Positions 1 through 9,331 of a stretch of 64,000 nt of DNA are shown here, in pieces (position 1 is the first letter of the stretch; every line of letters starts with the position of its first letter). The position numbers were made by a program, and so were the translations under genes. The stretch covers positions 873,897 to 937,896 of the forward strand of contig NZ_FKBS01000029.1 of the NCBI RefSeq assembly GCF_900078315.1, in the 5' to 3' direction. The stretch is from Bordetella ansorpii (GTDB lineage Bacteria > Pseudomonadota > Gammaproteobacteria > Burkholderiales > Burkholderiaceae_B). A model generated the notes under the pieces. That model was given only the letters and a program-made list of their open reading frames with translations. It was not told where the DNA came from and made no database searches.

Positions 1-2616
1 CCAATAGGCAGCACCAGCCTTCCACTCCATCGGCTGAGATAGAGATACGAGCCGGCCATCAGCTGCAATCAAATCACCGTCATCCACCCGATCGCCTACA
101 TTGTCAGCCGATAGAAATCGCTCCGACCGCACCAGCAGATTCGCCTCAGGCAACGCAGTGAACCGTGTAGCGCAGTCCTGATACCGCAACTTGTTGTATT
201 CCCTGTGCGCATGGATGTAGGCCTGCTGACTCAGCCTGACCCCGACCGACTCTATCCGACGGGGATTGATCGCCGATCGGTCCCCCGGCAGATAGATCGT
301 CTGCGGAGCGTCGTTCGTGGGGTCGATCCACTGGTACTCGATGCCGTCATTGTCCACATCACTGCCATCCGTTCGCTGCTCTGACCCAGGCACCTTGTTC
401 CGGTGGTTGAACAGCAACGTGCTGCTGGCTGCAGGCCGCTCGAAGAACAGCCGTATGACACTCCCGCGCCGATACGCATTGCAGAACACAGCAGCAGCCA
501 CCATCGACAGCGTCTCCTCGAAACTCAAATTCGACTTATCGAGCGTGTAGTTGAACTGGGCGACATCGACGCCGAAGTACTGCCTGATATCCTCCGCCGT
601 CTGGTAAACGTTGTCGAAATCCACCTCCTCCGGCACGCAGTTCCCGATCAGCGGATCCAGGCAAATTGCCGCCACGATGTCAGCGACGTTGTTCGTGGCA
701 TACAGCTCAGTCGTGAACTGCGACCCCGATACCCGCCTGGGCAAGTTGCGGGTGACCAGCGCATTCAACTTACGCTCTTTAACCGCCAGCGCACCATCCG
801 TCGCAAACGTCACCGATTGCACTGTCGTCAAGTCCCCGAAGTGGGCCTGGTCAACGTATCCGCAGGCATACATGTCCCGCCACTTGATTTCATCGACGGT
901 TTGCCCAACGAATTCCGTATCGGTCGCCGTCAGCCGTCGTGCCCTGATTCTCCACGTCGCCCAAGGCGTGTTCGTCAGCACCACATCCAACGTCTGCGCC
1001 CGCGTCGACCGTGATGTGCCAGAACCGATCACCGTGGCATCGAAACGGTGAACGCCACCGAACGGCACCCCGTTCGCGTCCAATCGCTCGGCCTCCAATC
1101 GAAACGCCACGTTTCTCCGGTACTGCTGCTGCCCGGAGTCCGAGTACAGCCCGTTCAACGCGACCACGTTGGCGATCAATCGGCGAATAGGACGCTCCGA
1201 CCGCACGGTAAACCAGCCAATCCAGCGCTCCGCCGTGGTTGCCAAGTCGGGAAACAACGTCACCGACTGCCCGCCAAACTGAGTCGCCATCACCGTCCAA
1301 TCTGCATTGCTGCCAGCGGGATCATTCAGCGTTATCTTGTCGCCTACGACCGTGTTGATTGTGTACTGCCCTGAAAGGTCGAACAGGATCACACCGGACG
1401 GCCTGCTCAAGGTCGGGTTTCCCGTCGCAGGAGATACACGCGACCTCAGCTCGCGCCATGCCGAGCTGTTCTGGGTTACATCAAACCGCAGCGTCGTAAA
1501 ACCCTCCGCACCCGAGAACTCATCCGGCGGCGTGTACGTCACACTGAGCACCGGATAGAGCCCGGCTAGATTGACCGATACCGACATGTTGTTGCCGGCA
1601 TCCCCACCACCCAGCACCTCGAAGCGGACTACGGCGTTGCTCATCGTGACCAACTGCCCAGCAGCCCAGTCCCCGGAGTGATCGCCAGGCCACGCCATCT
1701 CACCCCATTCCTGCCCTGAAGATCCACCCGTATCAAATAGACCCGCATCGAGCGGAACGCTGTACGAGAACGTGCCGTCAGTCTGCCTTGCACCGCTCAC
1801 CTGGATAACATCGCCAGGCAAGAAATACTCGGTGAAGTCGATGCCCGCATCCTGACTGAGTATCAGATTGGGCGATTGGAATACGGTAGGTCGTCGTATC
1901 ACCCGTCCGGAATCCGGTGGCTGGAGCGTCTGACCGTTGACGCTATTGACGCGCTTCGCTGCAAGCACCGGCAACCCAATCGCATTCCCGATACGCAACT
2001 GCGGCGCATGCCCGCTGTTCGGCGAGGTGAATGGCGCGTACACCTCCACACTGGTGCCGGAGATCTCCTGCACCAGCGTCGTGTCATCCCGCACGTCCTG
2101 TATAGAGTAGGCGCCGCGGCCAATACACATGAAAGACACTTCTTTCTCGACGTGATCCTGGAACACCCGGTACGAGGGCGCCAGCAGATCAGGTGTGCTC
2201 CGTACCGTCCCGTAGATATCCGGCACACGGCCATTCACCCTCGGTTGATTGACGCGCTCCGACAACCCGTTATTGGGGGACTCGGAACGCACGTTTCTCT
2301 CGGTGCTGACCGGGGGATCCGGCGCAAGCGCCGACTGCAACATCATCGACGCTACAGTCATCGCGATCGCGACGAAGATCTGTATTGGCTCCCTCGGGAA
2401 AACCTCCACCACAAACGGACCCGGATACTGCCGCAACCGCCCCTCATCGGCCTCACTGGCCGGCGTCACGACTTGGTTGGTCGCCATGTCAACGATGCGC
2501 CCGCCCGCCGGAAACGTGCGGCCGAAGGTACTGCGCAGGAACGACGCCAGGTCCGAGACGGTATGCGTCTCCCGCTTGGCGTCCGGCGCTCGATACAGAT
2601 AGACGATGATGCTCAT
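1..2616 (-). CDS. Phage tail tip / host-specificity protein (TipJ/gpJ-like), partial
   Basis: The minus-strand frame is open from the ATG at 2616 to the window edge, 872 codons with no stop, so the C-terminus is missing. The start overlaps the TGA of the upstream gene as ATGA. The N-terminus (MSIIVYLYRAPDAK) and position at the end of the tail module match the central tail-tip proteins of lambda-like siphophages, which form the baseplate hub and contact the receptor. A hydrophobic stretch lies near residues 85-105. The identification rests on gene order plus general resemblance; receptor specificity would be encoded in the unseen C-terminal part. Confidence 0.8.
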   Translation of the reverse strand, partial: MSIIVYLYRAPDAKRETHTVSDLASFLRSTFGRTFPAGGRIVDMATNQVVTPASEADEGRLRQYPGPFVVEVFPREPIQIFVAIAMTVASMMLQSALAPDPPVSTERNVRSESPNNGLSERVNQPRVNGRVPDIYGTVRSTPDLLAPSYRVFQDHVEKEVSFMCIGRGAYSIQDVRDDTTLVQEISGTSVEVYAPFTSPNSGHAPQLRIGNAIGLPVLAAKRVNSVNGQTLQPPDSGRVIRRPTVFQSPNLILSQDAGIDFTEYFLPGDVIQVSGARQTDGTFSYSVPLDAGLFDTGGSSGQEWGEMAWPGDHSGDWAAGQLVTMSNAVVRFEVLGGGDAGNNMSVSVNLAGLYPVLSVTYTPPDEFSGAEGFTTLRFDVTQNSSAWRELRSRVSPATGNPTLSRPSGVILFDLSGQYTINTVVGDKITLNDPAGSNADWTVMATQFGGQSVTLFPDLATTAERWIGWFTVRSERPIRRLIANVVALNGLYSDSGQQQYRRNVAFRLEAERLDANGVPFGGVHRFDATVIGSGTSRSTRAQTLDVVLTNTPWATWRIRARRLTATDTEFVGQTVDEIKWRDMYACGYVDQAHFGDLTTVQSVTFATDGALAVKERKLNALVTRNLPRRVSGSQFTTELYATNNVADIVAAICLDPLIGNCVPEEVDFDNVYQTAEDIRQYFGVDVAQFNYTLDKSNLSFEETLSMVAAAVFCNAYRRGSVIRLFFERPAASSTLLFNHRNKVPGSEQRTDGSDVDNDGIEYQWIDPTNDAPQTIYLPGDRSAINPRRIESVGVRLSQQAYIHAHREYNKLRYQDCATRFTALPEANLLVRSERFLSADNVGDRVDDGDLIAADGRLVSLSQPMEWKAGAAYW

Positions 2617-2966
2617 GTCCAGAATCTCATGTTTCGGTACTGTATTTCCGCGACCTCCATCAGCACGAACCAAGCCCCACCCTCATTGAGGTGAAGAAGC
2701 CGTCGCTGATAGCAGACGCCGATGTGCAGGTCAGATGTACCCACCTCTTCCATCAACGCAATCGACGGACTCTCGGTGGGCCCAAGCTGCCGACGCATCC
2801 CCCGAAAAAGCGAGAGAACCCGCGCAGCCCTGAATGTCTGCTCATCGATCTGCGCCAGCCGCGTATCACCTGTGAGCAATTCCCAGGCATCCGCCGCGAA
2901 GTGAAGGCAGTGATAATGCTTACGGTCGTACTCGCGACCCAGCAACTCGTCGATGCTTTTCATCAC
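2613..2966 (-). CDS. NlpC/P60-like tail assembly protein
   Basis: 117 residues. A Cys within HCLHFA near residue 20 and a His within DLHIGV near residue 81 suit an NlpC/P60-type cysteine peptidase, the usual neighbour of the tail tip gene (compare lambda gpK). Such proteins are thought to help assemble the tail tip or open peptidoglycan during DNA entry. It is translationally coupled on both sides: its start overlaps the preceding gene by 4 bases and its TGA overlaps the tail tip ATG. Catalytic function is inferred from motif and position. Confidence 0.65.
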   Translation of the reverse strand: MMKSIDELLGREYDRKHYHCLHFAADAWELLTGDTRLAQIDEQTFRAARVLSLFRGMRRQLGPTESPSIALMEEVGTSDLHIGVCYQRRLLHLNEGGAWFVLMEVAEIQYRNMRFWT

Positions 2967-3475
2967 AGAAACCCCAACAGCCCAGGGAACAGATCCGTGC
3001 GGTAGAGCATTCCGGTTCGGCTGATGTTCAAGCTCCGGGCACGAGCCTCGAACTGGGCGCCATCCTGGCCACGCACAATCGTCGGCGCCTCCAGGCGCAA
3101 CGGGCCATACATCGGCCTGTCCAGCCGGTCGGACCGATACACCCGATAGACAACCACGGCAGGATGGGTCCGAAGCGTCCCGGCCTGCCGTGCCCGAGCG
3201 ATCTCAGCGGGCAGAACCTCGCCCAGATCACCAAACGTCACGGAGATCCCGAAATCCAGGTCCCCCATTTCCGCCATAGGCCGCAATTGCATCGGCATCC
3301 ATTCGAAGAACTGCTGCTCGCCGGACTCATCGCGCAGCCATAGCCCATCGCGGTAGTAGGGCTGGAAGCGATACTCGCGGGAGAAGCTGGGCTGACTTAT
3401 GTGCAGGGTCTCAAGCTTGGCAGCAGACCCGCTATCACCCAGGTAGAAATCCACCTGATCCGACCAGTTATCCAT
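2963..3475 (-). CDS. DUF1833-like minor tail protein
   Basis: 170 residues, beginning MDNWSDQVDFYLGDSG. Position between the tape-measure-proximal tail protein and the NlpC-like protein corresponds to the lambda gpM/gpL zone, where DUF1833 proteins occur in many betaproteobacterial siphophages. A beta-rich central part and a hydrophobic C-terminus are visible. It overlaps both neighbours, so it belongs to the coupled tail operon. No catalytic motif is apparent; the role is structural by context. Confidence 0.6.
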   Translation of the reverse strand: MDNWSDQVDFYLGDSGSAAKLETLHISQPSFSREYRFQPYYRDGLWLRDESGEQQFFEWMPMQLRPMAEMGDLDFGISVTFGDLGEVLPAEIARARQAGTLRTHPAVVVYRVYRSDRLDRPMYGPLRLEAPTIVRGQDGAQFEARARSLNISRTGMLYRTDLFPGLLGFL

Positions 3476-3962
3476 GAGGCAGATCCTCGTTCACCAACTT
3501 TGCCAGCAAGTCCCAGACTTCACGGGCTGCCGCCACGCTGCCATAAACGGCCAGGAACAAGATGACCGAGGCCCAGTAGTCCGTACTGGGATCCCGAACT
3601 TCCGGAAGCGATTCGACCTCCAGTTGGGCAGACACCGTGTACACGTTCCCCGCGATGCTGACGAGCCGCAGCGTTCCAGGAACAATCCGAGCCGCATACT
3701 CCCGGACCGCTGCGTCATCGATGATCAGGTCGGCAAGAAACGGCGCACCGCCCGTGCGAGCGACGCTTCTCACGAAACCCATGAAGGCGCTGTACTCGTG
3801 CTCTTGCAGCAGCCAGGACGCGGTCAACATGTGCTCCTGCGGCTCCGGCGTGGCCCGATACCGCCCCGGACCACCCGCCAACTCGATACGCGACACGCCG
3901 AAGGCTGGCTCCCCGCCGTACCCAGCCTTCAACGGCTGGAATGGAATCTTCATCAGGTTCAT
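3468..3962 (-). CDS. Minor tail protein immediately after the tape measure
   Basis: 164 residues. The ATG at 3962 overlaps the tape measure stop as ATGA. The C-terminal quarter has a hydrophobic stretch (WASVILFLAVYGSVAAA). Gene order, coupling and size fit a distal tail or tail-tip ring component of lambda-like phages. I recognise no named family with certainty. Confidence 0.55.
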   Translation of the reverse strand: MNLMKIPFQPLKAGYGGEPAFGVSRIELAGGPGRYRATPEPQEHMLTASWLLQEHEYSAFMGFVRSVARTGGAPFLADLIIDDAAVREYAARIVPGTLRLVSIAGNVYTVSAQLEVESLPEVRDPSTDYWASVILFLAVYGSVAAAREVWDLLAKLVNEDLPHG

Positions 3963-6943
3963 CGTCGAGGAGATACGTTGAAAGTTTCAGTCATCGCCTT
4001 GTGACCACGACTGTTCGAGCGGCGTAGCTCTGCATCCATGATCCGAGGCACCCCATTTGCCAGCTTGCGATCGACTTCCAACAGCAACTCGCCGTCGCTC
4101 ATCTGCCGCACATTCACCTCGCTGCCGCCGTAGTTGTGCACTGTGACCTTGGGAGCCGCAGCCACCTGTGATGGCGCCGCCCACTTCGGCTCCAACGCCC
4201 GGACGCCCAGCACGCCGTCCGGGCCGCGCTTCAGCGGCATGATGGCCTCGGGCCCCGCTTCCGCGAACACACCCGCGCCGGCAGCGAACGCGAAGAACTT
4301 CGGGCTGTTGTAAACCCCGTTTGAGTACCGAGAAAGGTCAGGACTGTCAGACACGCCGCCTTTCGCGAACTGGATGCCGTCCAGCAGCCCGCCGCCAGTC
4401 CCTCCGATGCCAGGCATGTCCGCCCCGGCCGTCGCACCAGCACCACCAGCCACCAGGCCAACAGCGCGCATGGCAAAACCGAACAACTGAGACGTGGCAG
4501 CCCGAGCCTGCATGCGCGCGATGTCGGCGATGATGCTCGTCGCCAGACCACGAAAATTCACCTTCCCATTCGTGATCATCTCGGTCAAGGCGTCAGAGAA
4601 GCCACCGAAGGCGTTGGTGAAGATGCGCTGCGTTTGCCCCATGACGTTGGCCGTGTCGTCCTGCCAATCCGCCAGCGCGCGCGAAGCGCCATTGCGCCAG
4701 TCGCCCTGGATCTCGACACGTCGCCTTGCATATTCGCGCTCGCGCTCGAGGGAGACCTCCATCGCTGCGTCGATCCCAGCGACGCCTTCCTTGTACTCGT
4801 CCGACCCAAGCGCACCGTCGCCGCCAATCCGGCGAACCCGCTCCGTGTATCGATCACGCACCCTGCGATACTGATCCGTGGCCTGATTCAAGGCGTCAAC
4901 CAGCGACCGCTGGTCTCCCCCCATCGTCAAAGCGTTCAGGGACCGCGAGGCCTGCAGCCCGCGAGTCTCCTGATAGTTCTCCAGGTCGAGTCGCGTGGCC
5001 ATCCAGACGTCGCGGATCTGGCTTCCGTACTTCTCGATCGCCGCGGCCTCTTGCTCTTGGGACCGCACAATCTCGGCCTGGATCTCCTTTACGCGTCCGG
5101 CATACCTTTCCCGCTCGGCCAACTGCTTACGCCCACCAGCCAGCTCCTCCTGCCGCTTAGCGATCGCAAGCTCATCACTCAGCGCGGCCCGCTGGGCCTC
5201 ACCACGGCGCTGGATGAGTTCCACCTCAGAGAAATAGCCAATCGACCGCAGGCGCTCCAGCGTTGCGTACTCGATCTTGAGCGCCTCTTCGCGCTGTTTC
5301 GCCGCCTGTTGCAACGTTGCCAGTTGCCCACCAAGGGCGTTCTGACCTGCACCAGCGGCGTCCCTGTCTTCGAACTTCTTGCGCGTCGCAGCCTCCCGGT
5401 CGCGAATCGCCTCGGGCGTCACCAGATCACTGTTCGGGCTTTCAACCCTTATGGCAGCCTCCAAGCGCCGGTTTTCCTCCAAGGCCTTGTTCAGTTGCTT
5501 GGTTTTGCTTGTCTGCAGATCCAACTGGTGAAGCTTCGCAGCAGCTTCCACAGCTGCATCACGCGCGGCGGCGTTGATGCCCCCGCCCTGTGCCGCCGCT
5601 TCCTCCAGTGCCAACTGAGTACGAAGGTCTTCCGCCCGAGCACGCAAGGCAGAGAGTCGCGACCGCTCATTCTCTGAGACCGTTCCGCCGGAAGCAGCGA
5701 CCGTGTCAACAATCGCCTGGCGCTCGCGTACCTGCTTTTCGAGCGCCTGAACCGCAGACACGCGCGGATCGCTTTCAACGCCCCACTCCTTCATCGCGGA
5801 CCATGCCGTCTGGATGGCACCCGTCAATCCCCGCCAGGCGCGCTCCAACGTTCCCACCTGCGCCGCGGCCTTCGTCCCCAGGTGCTCGTGCAGCGACTGC
5901 GACAAGACCTGGATAGCCGCCTCGCGTTGACCCGCCTCCTCCAGGGTTCGAATCCGCTCCCACGTGGCAAGATCCATGAAGTGCATGGACTTGTTGTGGT
6001 CTTCTGCCCACTTCAGCACACCGTCGGCCATGCCGCGGAAGTCCTTCAGCACATCGTCGCTGGACTGTCCGCTGACCTTCGCGAACTGCTGCATGGTCCC
6101 GGCCAGGGTCTCGATGGTCTGTGCCGACAACCGACCATCACCAACCAGGCCCTCAATCATCGACTGCGCGGCCGACCGAGACCCATCCGCGCCAGCCACA
6201 CGAGCGGCCATCTGCTGGATGCCCGCCGCGCTTGTACCCGCGTAGTTGCCGGATAGCTGCACCAACCGGTTCAGCCGCTCGATCTCGACGCTGCCCTGGT
6301 GCGCCGCATATGCGACGGCACCGATGGCCGCACCGGCCAACACCCACGGATTGATCATGCCCAGTACAGTCTGGGCAAGCGCCGCAGCGGCAGGGCGAAT
6401 GCCGCCAAACATGTCTTTCAACTGCCCGCCCTGCTGCAGCAGCACGGTCAGGGGGGCCTGCCCACCCTGCAGCGACACGACGATGTCGGTCAGCTGAGCA
6501 GGGACACCACGCATCGCCGCAGCGGTCTGCGCCGCCGACACACCATACTTGTTCAGCTGAGTACCCGAGCGTGCCAGCTGCGTCTCCTGCGCCCGAAGCG
6601 CCTGGATGTAGGGCGATGCCTGCTGCGATACCCCCAGTTCCGCCGCGCGCAACTCCAGCAACTGGGACTGCGTCTTGCCAGCGGCCGCCGCCTGGCGCTC
6701 CAGCGATTGGATGAACTGGTTCCCGGCAATCGAGTACGCCTGGGCACCTGCGCTGGCGGTGCTTACCGCCCGGGTCATCGTTCCCAGCTGACCCGCCAGG
6801 CCGGCTGAGGCCTGGGCAGCATGCCCCATTACAGACTGAGTCTGAGCACCGAATTGCATGGTGGCCGCAGACGACGCGGAGAAAGCGCGCAGGAGTTCAC
6901 CCGGGTCCGCCGTAAAAACGACCCCGATTCGACGCTGATCCAT
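3959..6943 (-). CDS. Tail length tape measure protein
   Basis: About 994 residues from the ATG at 6943, chosen because AGGGG lies a few bases upstream and the ATG sits just after the previous stop; longer in-frame starts (to 7018) run into that gene. The protein is Ala/Gln-rich with long predicted coiled coils, a hydrophobic patch near residues 190-230 (including MINPWVLAGAAIGAVAYA) and a lambda-type C-terminal part with PKFFAFAAGAGVFAEAGPEA. This is the typical layout of lambda-like tape measures, which set tail length and enter the cell envelope with the DNA. Confidence 0.92.
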   Translation of the reverse strand: MDQRRIGVVFTADPGELLRAFSASSAATMQFGAQTQSVMGHAAQASAGLAGQLGTMTRAVSTASAGAQAYSIAGNQFIQSLERQAAAAGKTQSQLLELRAAELGVSQQASPYIQALRAQETQLARSGTQLNKYGVSAAQTAAAMRGVPAQLTDIVVSLQGGQAPLTVLLQQGGQLKDMFGGIRPAAAALAQTVLGMINPWVLAGAAIGAVAYAAHQGSVEIERLNRLVQLSGNYAGTSAAGIQQMAARVAGADGSRSAAQSMIEGLVGDGRLSAQTIETLAGTMQQFAKVSGQSSDDVLKDFRGMADGVLKWAEDHNKSMHFMDLATWERIRTLEEAGQREAAIQVLSQSLHEHLGTKAAAQVGTLERAWRGLTGAIQTAWSAMKEWGVESDPRVSAVQALEKQVRERQAIVDTVAASGGTVSENERSRLSALRARAEDLRTQLALEEAAAQGGGINAAARDAAVEAAAKLHQLDLQTSKTKQLNKALEENRRLEAAIRVESPNSDLVTPEAIRDREAATRKKFEDRDAAGAGQNALGGQLATLQQAAKQREEALKIEYATLERLRSIGYFSEVELIQRRGEAQRAALSDELAIAKRQEELAGGRKQLAERERYAGRVKEIQAEIVRSQEQEAAAIEKYGSQIRDVWMATRLDLENYQETRGLQASRSLNALTMGGDQRSLVDALNQATDQYRRVRDRYTERVRRIGGDGALGSDEYKEGVAGIDAAMEVSLEREREYARRRVEIQGDWRNGASRALADWQDDTANVMGQTQRIFTNAFGGFSDALTEMITNGKVNFRGLATSIIADIARMQARAATSQLFGFAMRAVGLVAGGAGATAGADMPGIGGTGGGLLDGIQFAKGGVSDSPDLSRYSNGVYNSPKFFAFAAGAGVFAEAGPEAIMPLKRGPDGVLGVRALEPKWAAPSQVAAAPKVTVHNYGGSEVNVRQMSDGELLLEVDRKLANGVPRIMDAELRRSNSRGHKAMTETFNVSPRR

Positions 6944-6951
6944 ACTTGCCC

Positions 6952-7257
6952 CTATTGCGCGAATACAGCCAGCGCAGCCGACTCCATGTCGCGCACACGC
7001 CGGTATGTCAACGGCCACTCATCGCGATCAATGCCCAGCAGCGTCATCGCCGCCTGCACCTCCTGCGCTGGAATGCCCGTACGTACCGGCGTGCCGAAGC
7101 CTGGCGCCACCCAGGTCCAACAGGTCGCCAGTGAAAGGAATATCTCTAAGACGGCCCAGTTCTCAGGCCATACCTCGAACTCGGCCTCGTCGCCCTGTTT
7201 GCGCATGCTGGCTTCCGCCGCCGCCAAGAGCTGCGGTGGGGCGCCGGCCTTCCGCAT
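6952..7257 (-). CDS. Tail assembly chaperone, downstream frame (DUF1799-like, gpT position)
   Basis: The longest ATG-initiated form has 101 residues, but the frame stays open upstream to the end of the preceding gene, where an A-AAA-AAC slippery heptamer lies at 7341-7347. A -1 slip there continues into CTG-ATC-GAG and on into this frame with no stop, adding about 129 codons to the upstream protein. This is the gpG/gpGT arrangement of lambda-like phages, in which the extended form recruits tail tube subunits to the tape measure. Independent initiation at 7257 is possible but I see no convincing ribosome site. Confidence 0.75.
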   Translation of the reverse strand: MRKAGAPPQLLAAAEASMRKQGDEAEFEVWPENWAVLEIFLSLATCWTWVAPGFGTPVRTGIPAQEVQAAMTLLGIDRDEWPLTYRRVRDMESAALAVFAQ

Positions 7258-7337
7258 GTCATCCAGAACACCCTGGTCGATGGAGAAACCAGCAGCCCTC
7301 GGGCGCGTCCGATGCGCCCAGAACTCGGCCGCCTCGA

Positions 7338-7754
7338 TCAGTTTTTTACTTGGGGGACCGCCTGGTGCGCTTCGAAGAAACCATTGAAAAGCGGGATGAC
7401 CAGTTCGGGGTAGTCGCTGACGGTGGCGCGCAGTTCGCCCAACGAGAACGCGACTGCGGCGCCATCTCCATCGGCGACGTCATGCCAACCGATGAGCACT
7501 TCTTCGATGAAGGCCATGTCACTCGGATACGGCCAAGCCGGGACAGCACTGCCGTCTGGCTTCAGCAACGGAGAAAGACCGGCGGCCAGGCGGGACTTGT
7601 TCTGGATCATGTCGTTCAGGTCGATCAGATCCTCCAGCGAATGGCGGCGATACTTCGCGGTGAACGCAATCTGAGCGGGTTTGCCATCATCACCACGGAC
7701 GGTCAGGCCGATCGGCGTGGCCGCGGTGGAGCGTTTCGCTTTAACGAAAGGCAT
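7338..7754 (-). CDS. Tail assembly chaperone, upstream frame (gpG-like)
   Basis: 138 residues from the ATG at 7754, preferred because AAAGGA lies 6 bases upstream; an upstream TTG at 7772 is less likely. The product lies between the major tail protein and the tape measure, the normal place for gpG. The final codons are GTA AAA AAC TGA, so the stop directly follows a -1 slippery heptamer. It is expected to act as a soluble chaperone that coats the tape measure and is absent from the virion. Confidence 0.75.
   Translation of the reverse strand: MPFVKAKRSTAATPIGLTVRGDDGKPAQIAFTAKYRRHSLEDLIDLNDMIQNKSRLAAGLSPLLKPDGSAVPAWPYPSDMAFIEEVLIGWHDVADGDGAAVAFSLGELRATVSDYPELVIPLFNGFFEAHQAVPQVKN
7341..7347 (-). 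other. -1 ribosomal frameshift slippery site A-AAA-AAC
   Basis: On the minus strand GTA AAA AAC TGA is read in the gpG-like frame. After slipping back one base the ribosome pairs with AAA AAA and reads CTG, in the same frame as the gene at 6952-7257. The heptamer fits X-XXY-YYZ and lies immediately before the zero-frame stop. The stop codon itself may promote slipping; I did not define a downstream pseudoknot. Confidence 0.8.
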
Positions 7755-7779
7755 TGCGAGTCCTTTGCGCAAGGTGCGC

Positions 7780-8712
7780 TTACTTAACGACGATCTCGAT
7801 TTCGTCGTTGCCCTGGCTGGGCTGAAGGTTGAAGTTCAGGTTCAGCATGGCGACGCCATCCTGATCGGAGTACGTCGGGGTGTTCACCTGGGTGGTGGGC
7901 ATGCGCAACTGCACGATGCGGCCGGCGCCGACACCATGCGACAGGATCAGCGCCTGATCGCTGGCATCCAGCACCATCTGCGGCCAGTTCAGCTGCGCGA
8001 TCGAGGGCAACTCCAGCACCAGCTGGCCGGTCGGCGTACGGTTCGTGATGGCCGCGCCCTCGCAACCGATCAAGGCACGCCACACCAACTGGTTTGCGAT
8101 ATCCGCTTGCAGCGACCGCAAGCACCCCGTGTAGGCCCCCAGCTGCCACATCGGGGTGTTCGCCTTCGTGACGCCTTGCGGAATCTGGAACCTGCTGAAG
8201 TCCGCACCGACGGGAAATGCCTCGTCAACGATCGGTACGTACGTCCCCATGAACCGGTACCGCATGAAGGGAATGCCCTTGGCGCTGATATCGAAGGACA
8301 CCGAGCCCCGTGCGTCCGTGATCTTGTGCAGCAGCCCGTCGAGGTAGTAGTACAGCGTCACGAGTTCCTGGTTGGTGGACACCGGCGCGTACGTCACCTC
8401 TTCGCCCACGTCGATCGTCTCGCTGAATCCGCAGCCACGCAGCAGCGGACCCCAGGCGGGGGTATCGCCCGCGGTCCCGGCGCCGGCCAGCTCGACCTCA
8501 AATTCGGCCTGCGCATACTGGCTGACCGGAATCTGCCCCATGTTGCCCATGTAGGGCTTGAGCAGCGCACGGTCCACGTACTCGGCCGCGATGGGCGTGT
8601 GCGTGACATTACGCAGCAGGATGGCGTTCAACGCCGCGGTGGGAACGGGATCCGTGCCAGCCTCGGCCTGGATCTTTACCAGCATCAGCTGGTTGCGCAT
8701 CGACTTGCTCAT
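7780..8712 (-). CDS. Major tail tube protein
   Basis: 310 residues from the ATG at 8712, chosen because it overlaps the previous TGA as ATGA with GGAG upstream; the in-frame extension to 8799 is non-coding overlap. The N-terminus is MSKSMRNQLMLVKIQAEAG. The stretch is followed by the G/GT chaperone pair, as for tail tube genes of siphophages of this group. The protein polymerises as hexameric rings around the tape measure. Confidence 0.8.
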   Translation of the reverse strand: MSKSMRNQLMLVKIQAEAGTDPVPTAALNAILLRNVTHTPIAAEYVDRALLKPYMGNMGQIPVSQYAQAEFEVELAGAGTAGDTPAWGPLLRGCGFSETIDVGEEVTYAPVSTNQELVTLYYYLDGLLHKITDARGSVSFDISAKGIPFMRYRFMGTYVPIVDEAFPVGADFSRFQIPQGVTKANTPMWQLGAYTGCLRSLQADIANQLVWRALIGCEGAAITNRTPTGQLVLELPSIAQLNWPQMVLDASDQALILSHGVGAGRIVQLRMPTTQVNTPTYSDQDGVAMLNLNFNLQPSQGNDEIEIVVK

Positions 8713-8912
8713 TGTGGCTCCGAAGGTTCGTCGCTGACGGCCGCGACGACACCCGGCGACGCATTTGCGCCGCTGGCCTCGTCGTTGCAACCGACGCACA
8801 GATTGGTGCGCGCCACCAGGGTGCGCTGGCCCGTCGCCGGGTCGAAGGTGTAAGAGCCGCCCTGCCCCGCGTAGGGATCGGGCTGGGCGGCATCCTGCGT
8901 GGTTTCGTCCAT
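8709..8912 (-). CDS. Small phage protein, unknown
   Basis: 67 residues, acidic, with a CVGC motif (CxxC) near residues 39-42. It is coupled to the major tail protein by a 4-base overlap and lies after the tail terminator-like gene. No function recognised; the position suggests a tail accessory protein. Confidence 0.5.
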   Translation of the reverse strand: MDETTQDAAQPDPYAGQGGSYTFDPATGQRTLVARTNLCVGCNDEASGANASPGVVAAVSDEPSEPQ

Positions 8913-8920
8913 GGCGCCTC

Positions 8921-9331
8921 CTATGCGCTCAGGGAGTGTTCATCGGTCTGGTACGTGACCAGGTAGCGTTTGCCGGTGATCTGCCGGGAGAGGTCGGTCG
9001 CGACGTACTGCGGTTCGTCCGTGCCCAGCTCGACGATCGAGACCAGCCCATCCGCGACGAAGGCCATGATCACGGGATGCGCCGCCTCGAAAACCGCCTC
9101 CGTTTCCGCGAGGTGATCATCGCCCGCCGTGTGCACGGCCAGCCGGATCAGGCGCCCACGAGTGGAGCGGCCCACCGGCGAGGCCTCCACGTCTTCCTGG
9201 CCGGGCAACAGCGTGCAGACCTGCGAATCCTGCCGCTGGAGAGCCTGGATCGGAGACCCTTCGACCTTCAGGCCTGCGACGGTAAGCGCGTCGGATATCC
9301 CGGCGATGTACTGCTGTAGACGAGTCGTCAT
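8921..9331 (-). CDS. Tail terminator / minor tail U-like protein
   Basis: 136 residues, MTTRLQQYIAGISDAL at the start. It lies between the head-tail connector and the tail tube gene, the position of lambda gpU, which caps the tail tube as a hexamer. The start overlaps the stop of the preceding gene. The assignment is by order and size; sequence similarity to gpU cannot be tested here. Confidence 0.55.
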   Translation of the reverse strand: MTTRLQQYIAGISDALTVAGLKVEGSPIQALQRQDSQVCTLLPGQEDVEASPVGRSTRGRLIRLAVHTAGDDHLAETEAVFEAAHPVIMAFVADGLVSIVELGTDEPQYVATDLSRQITGKRYLVTYQTDEHSLSA

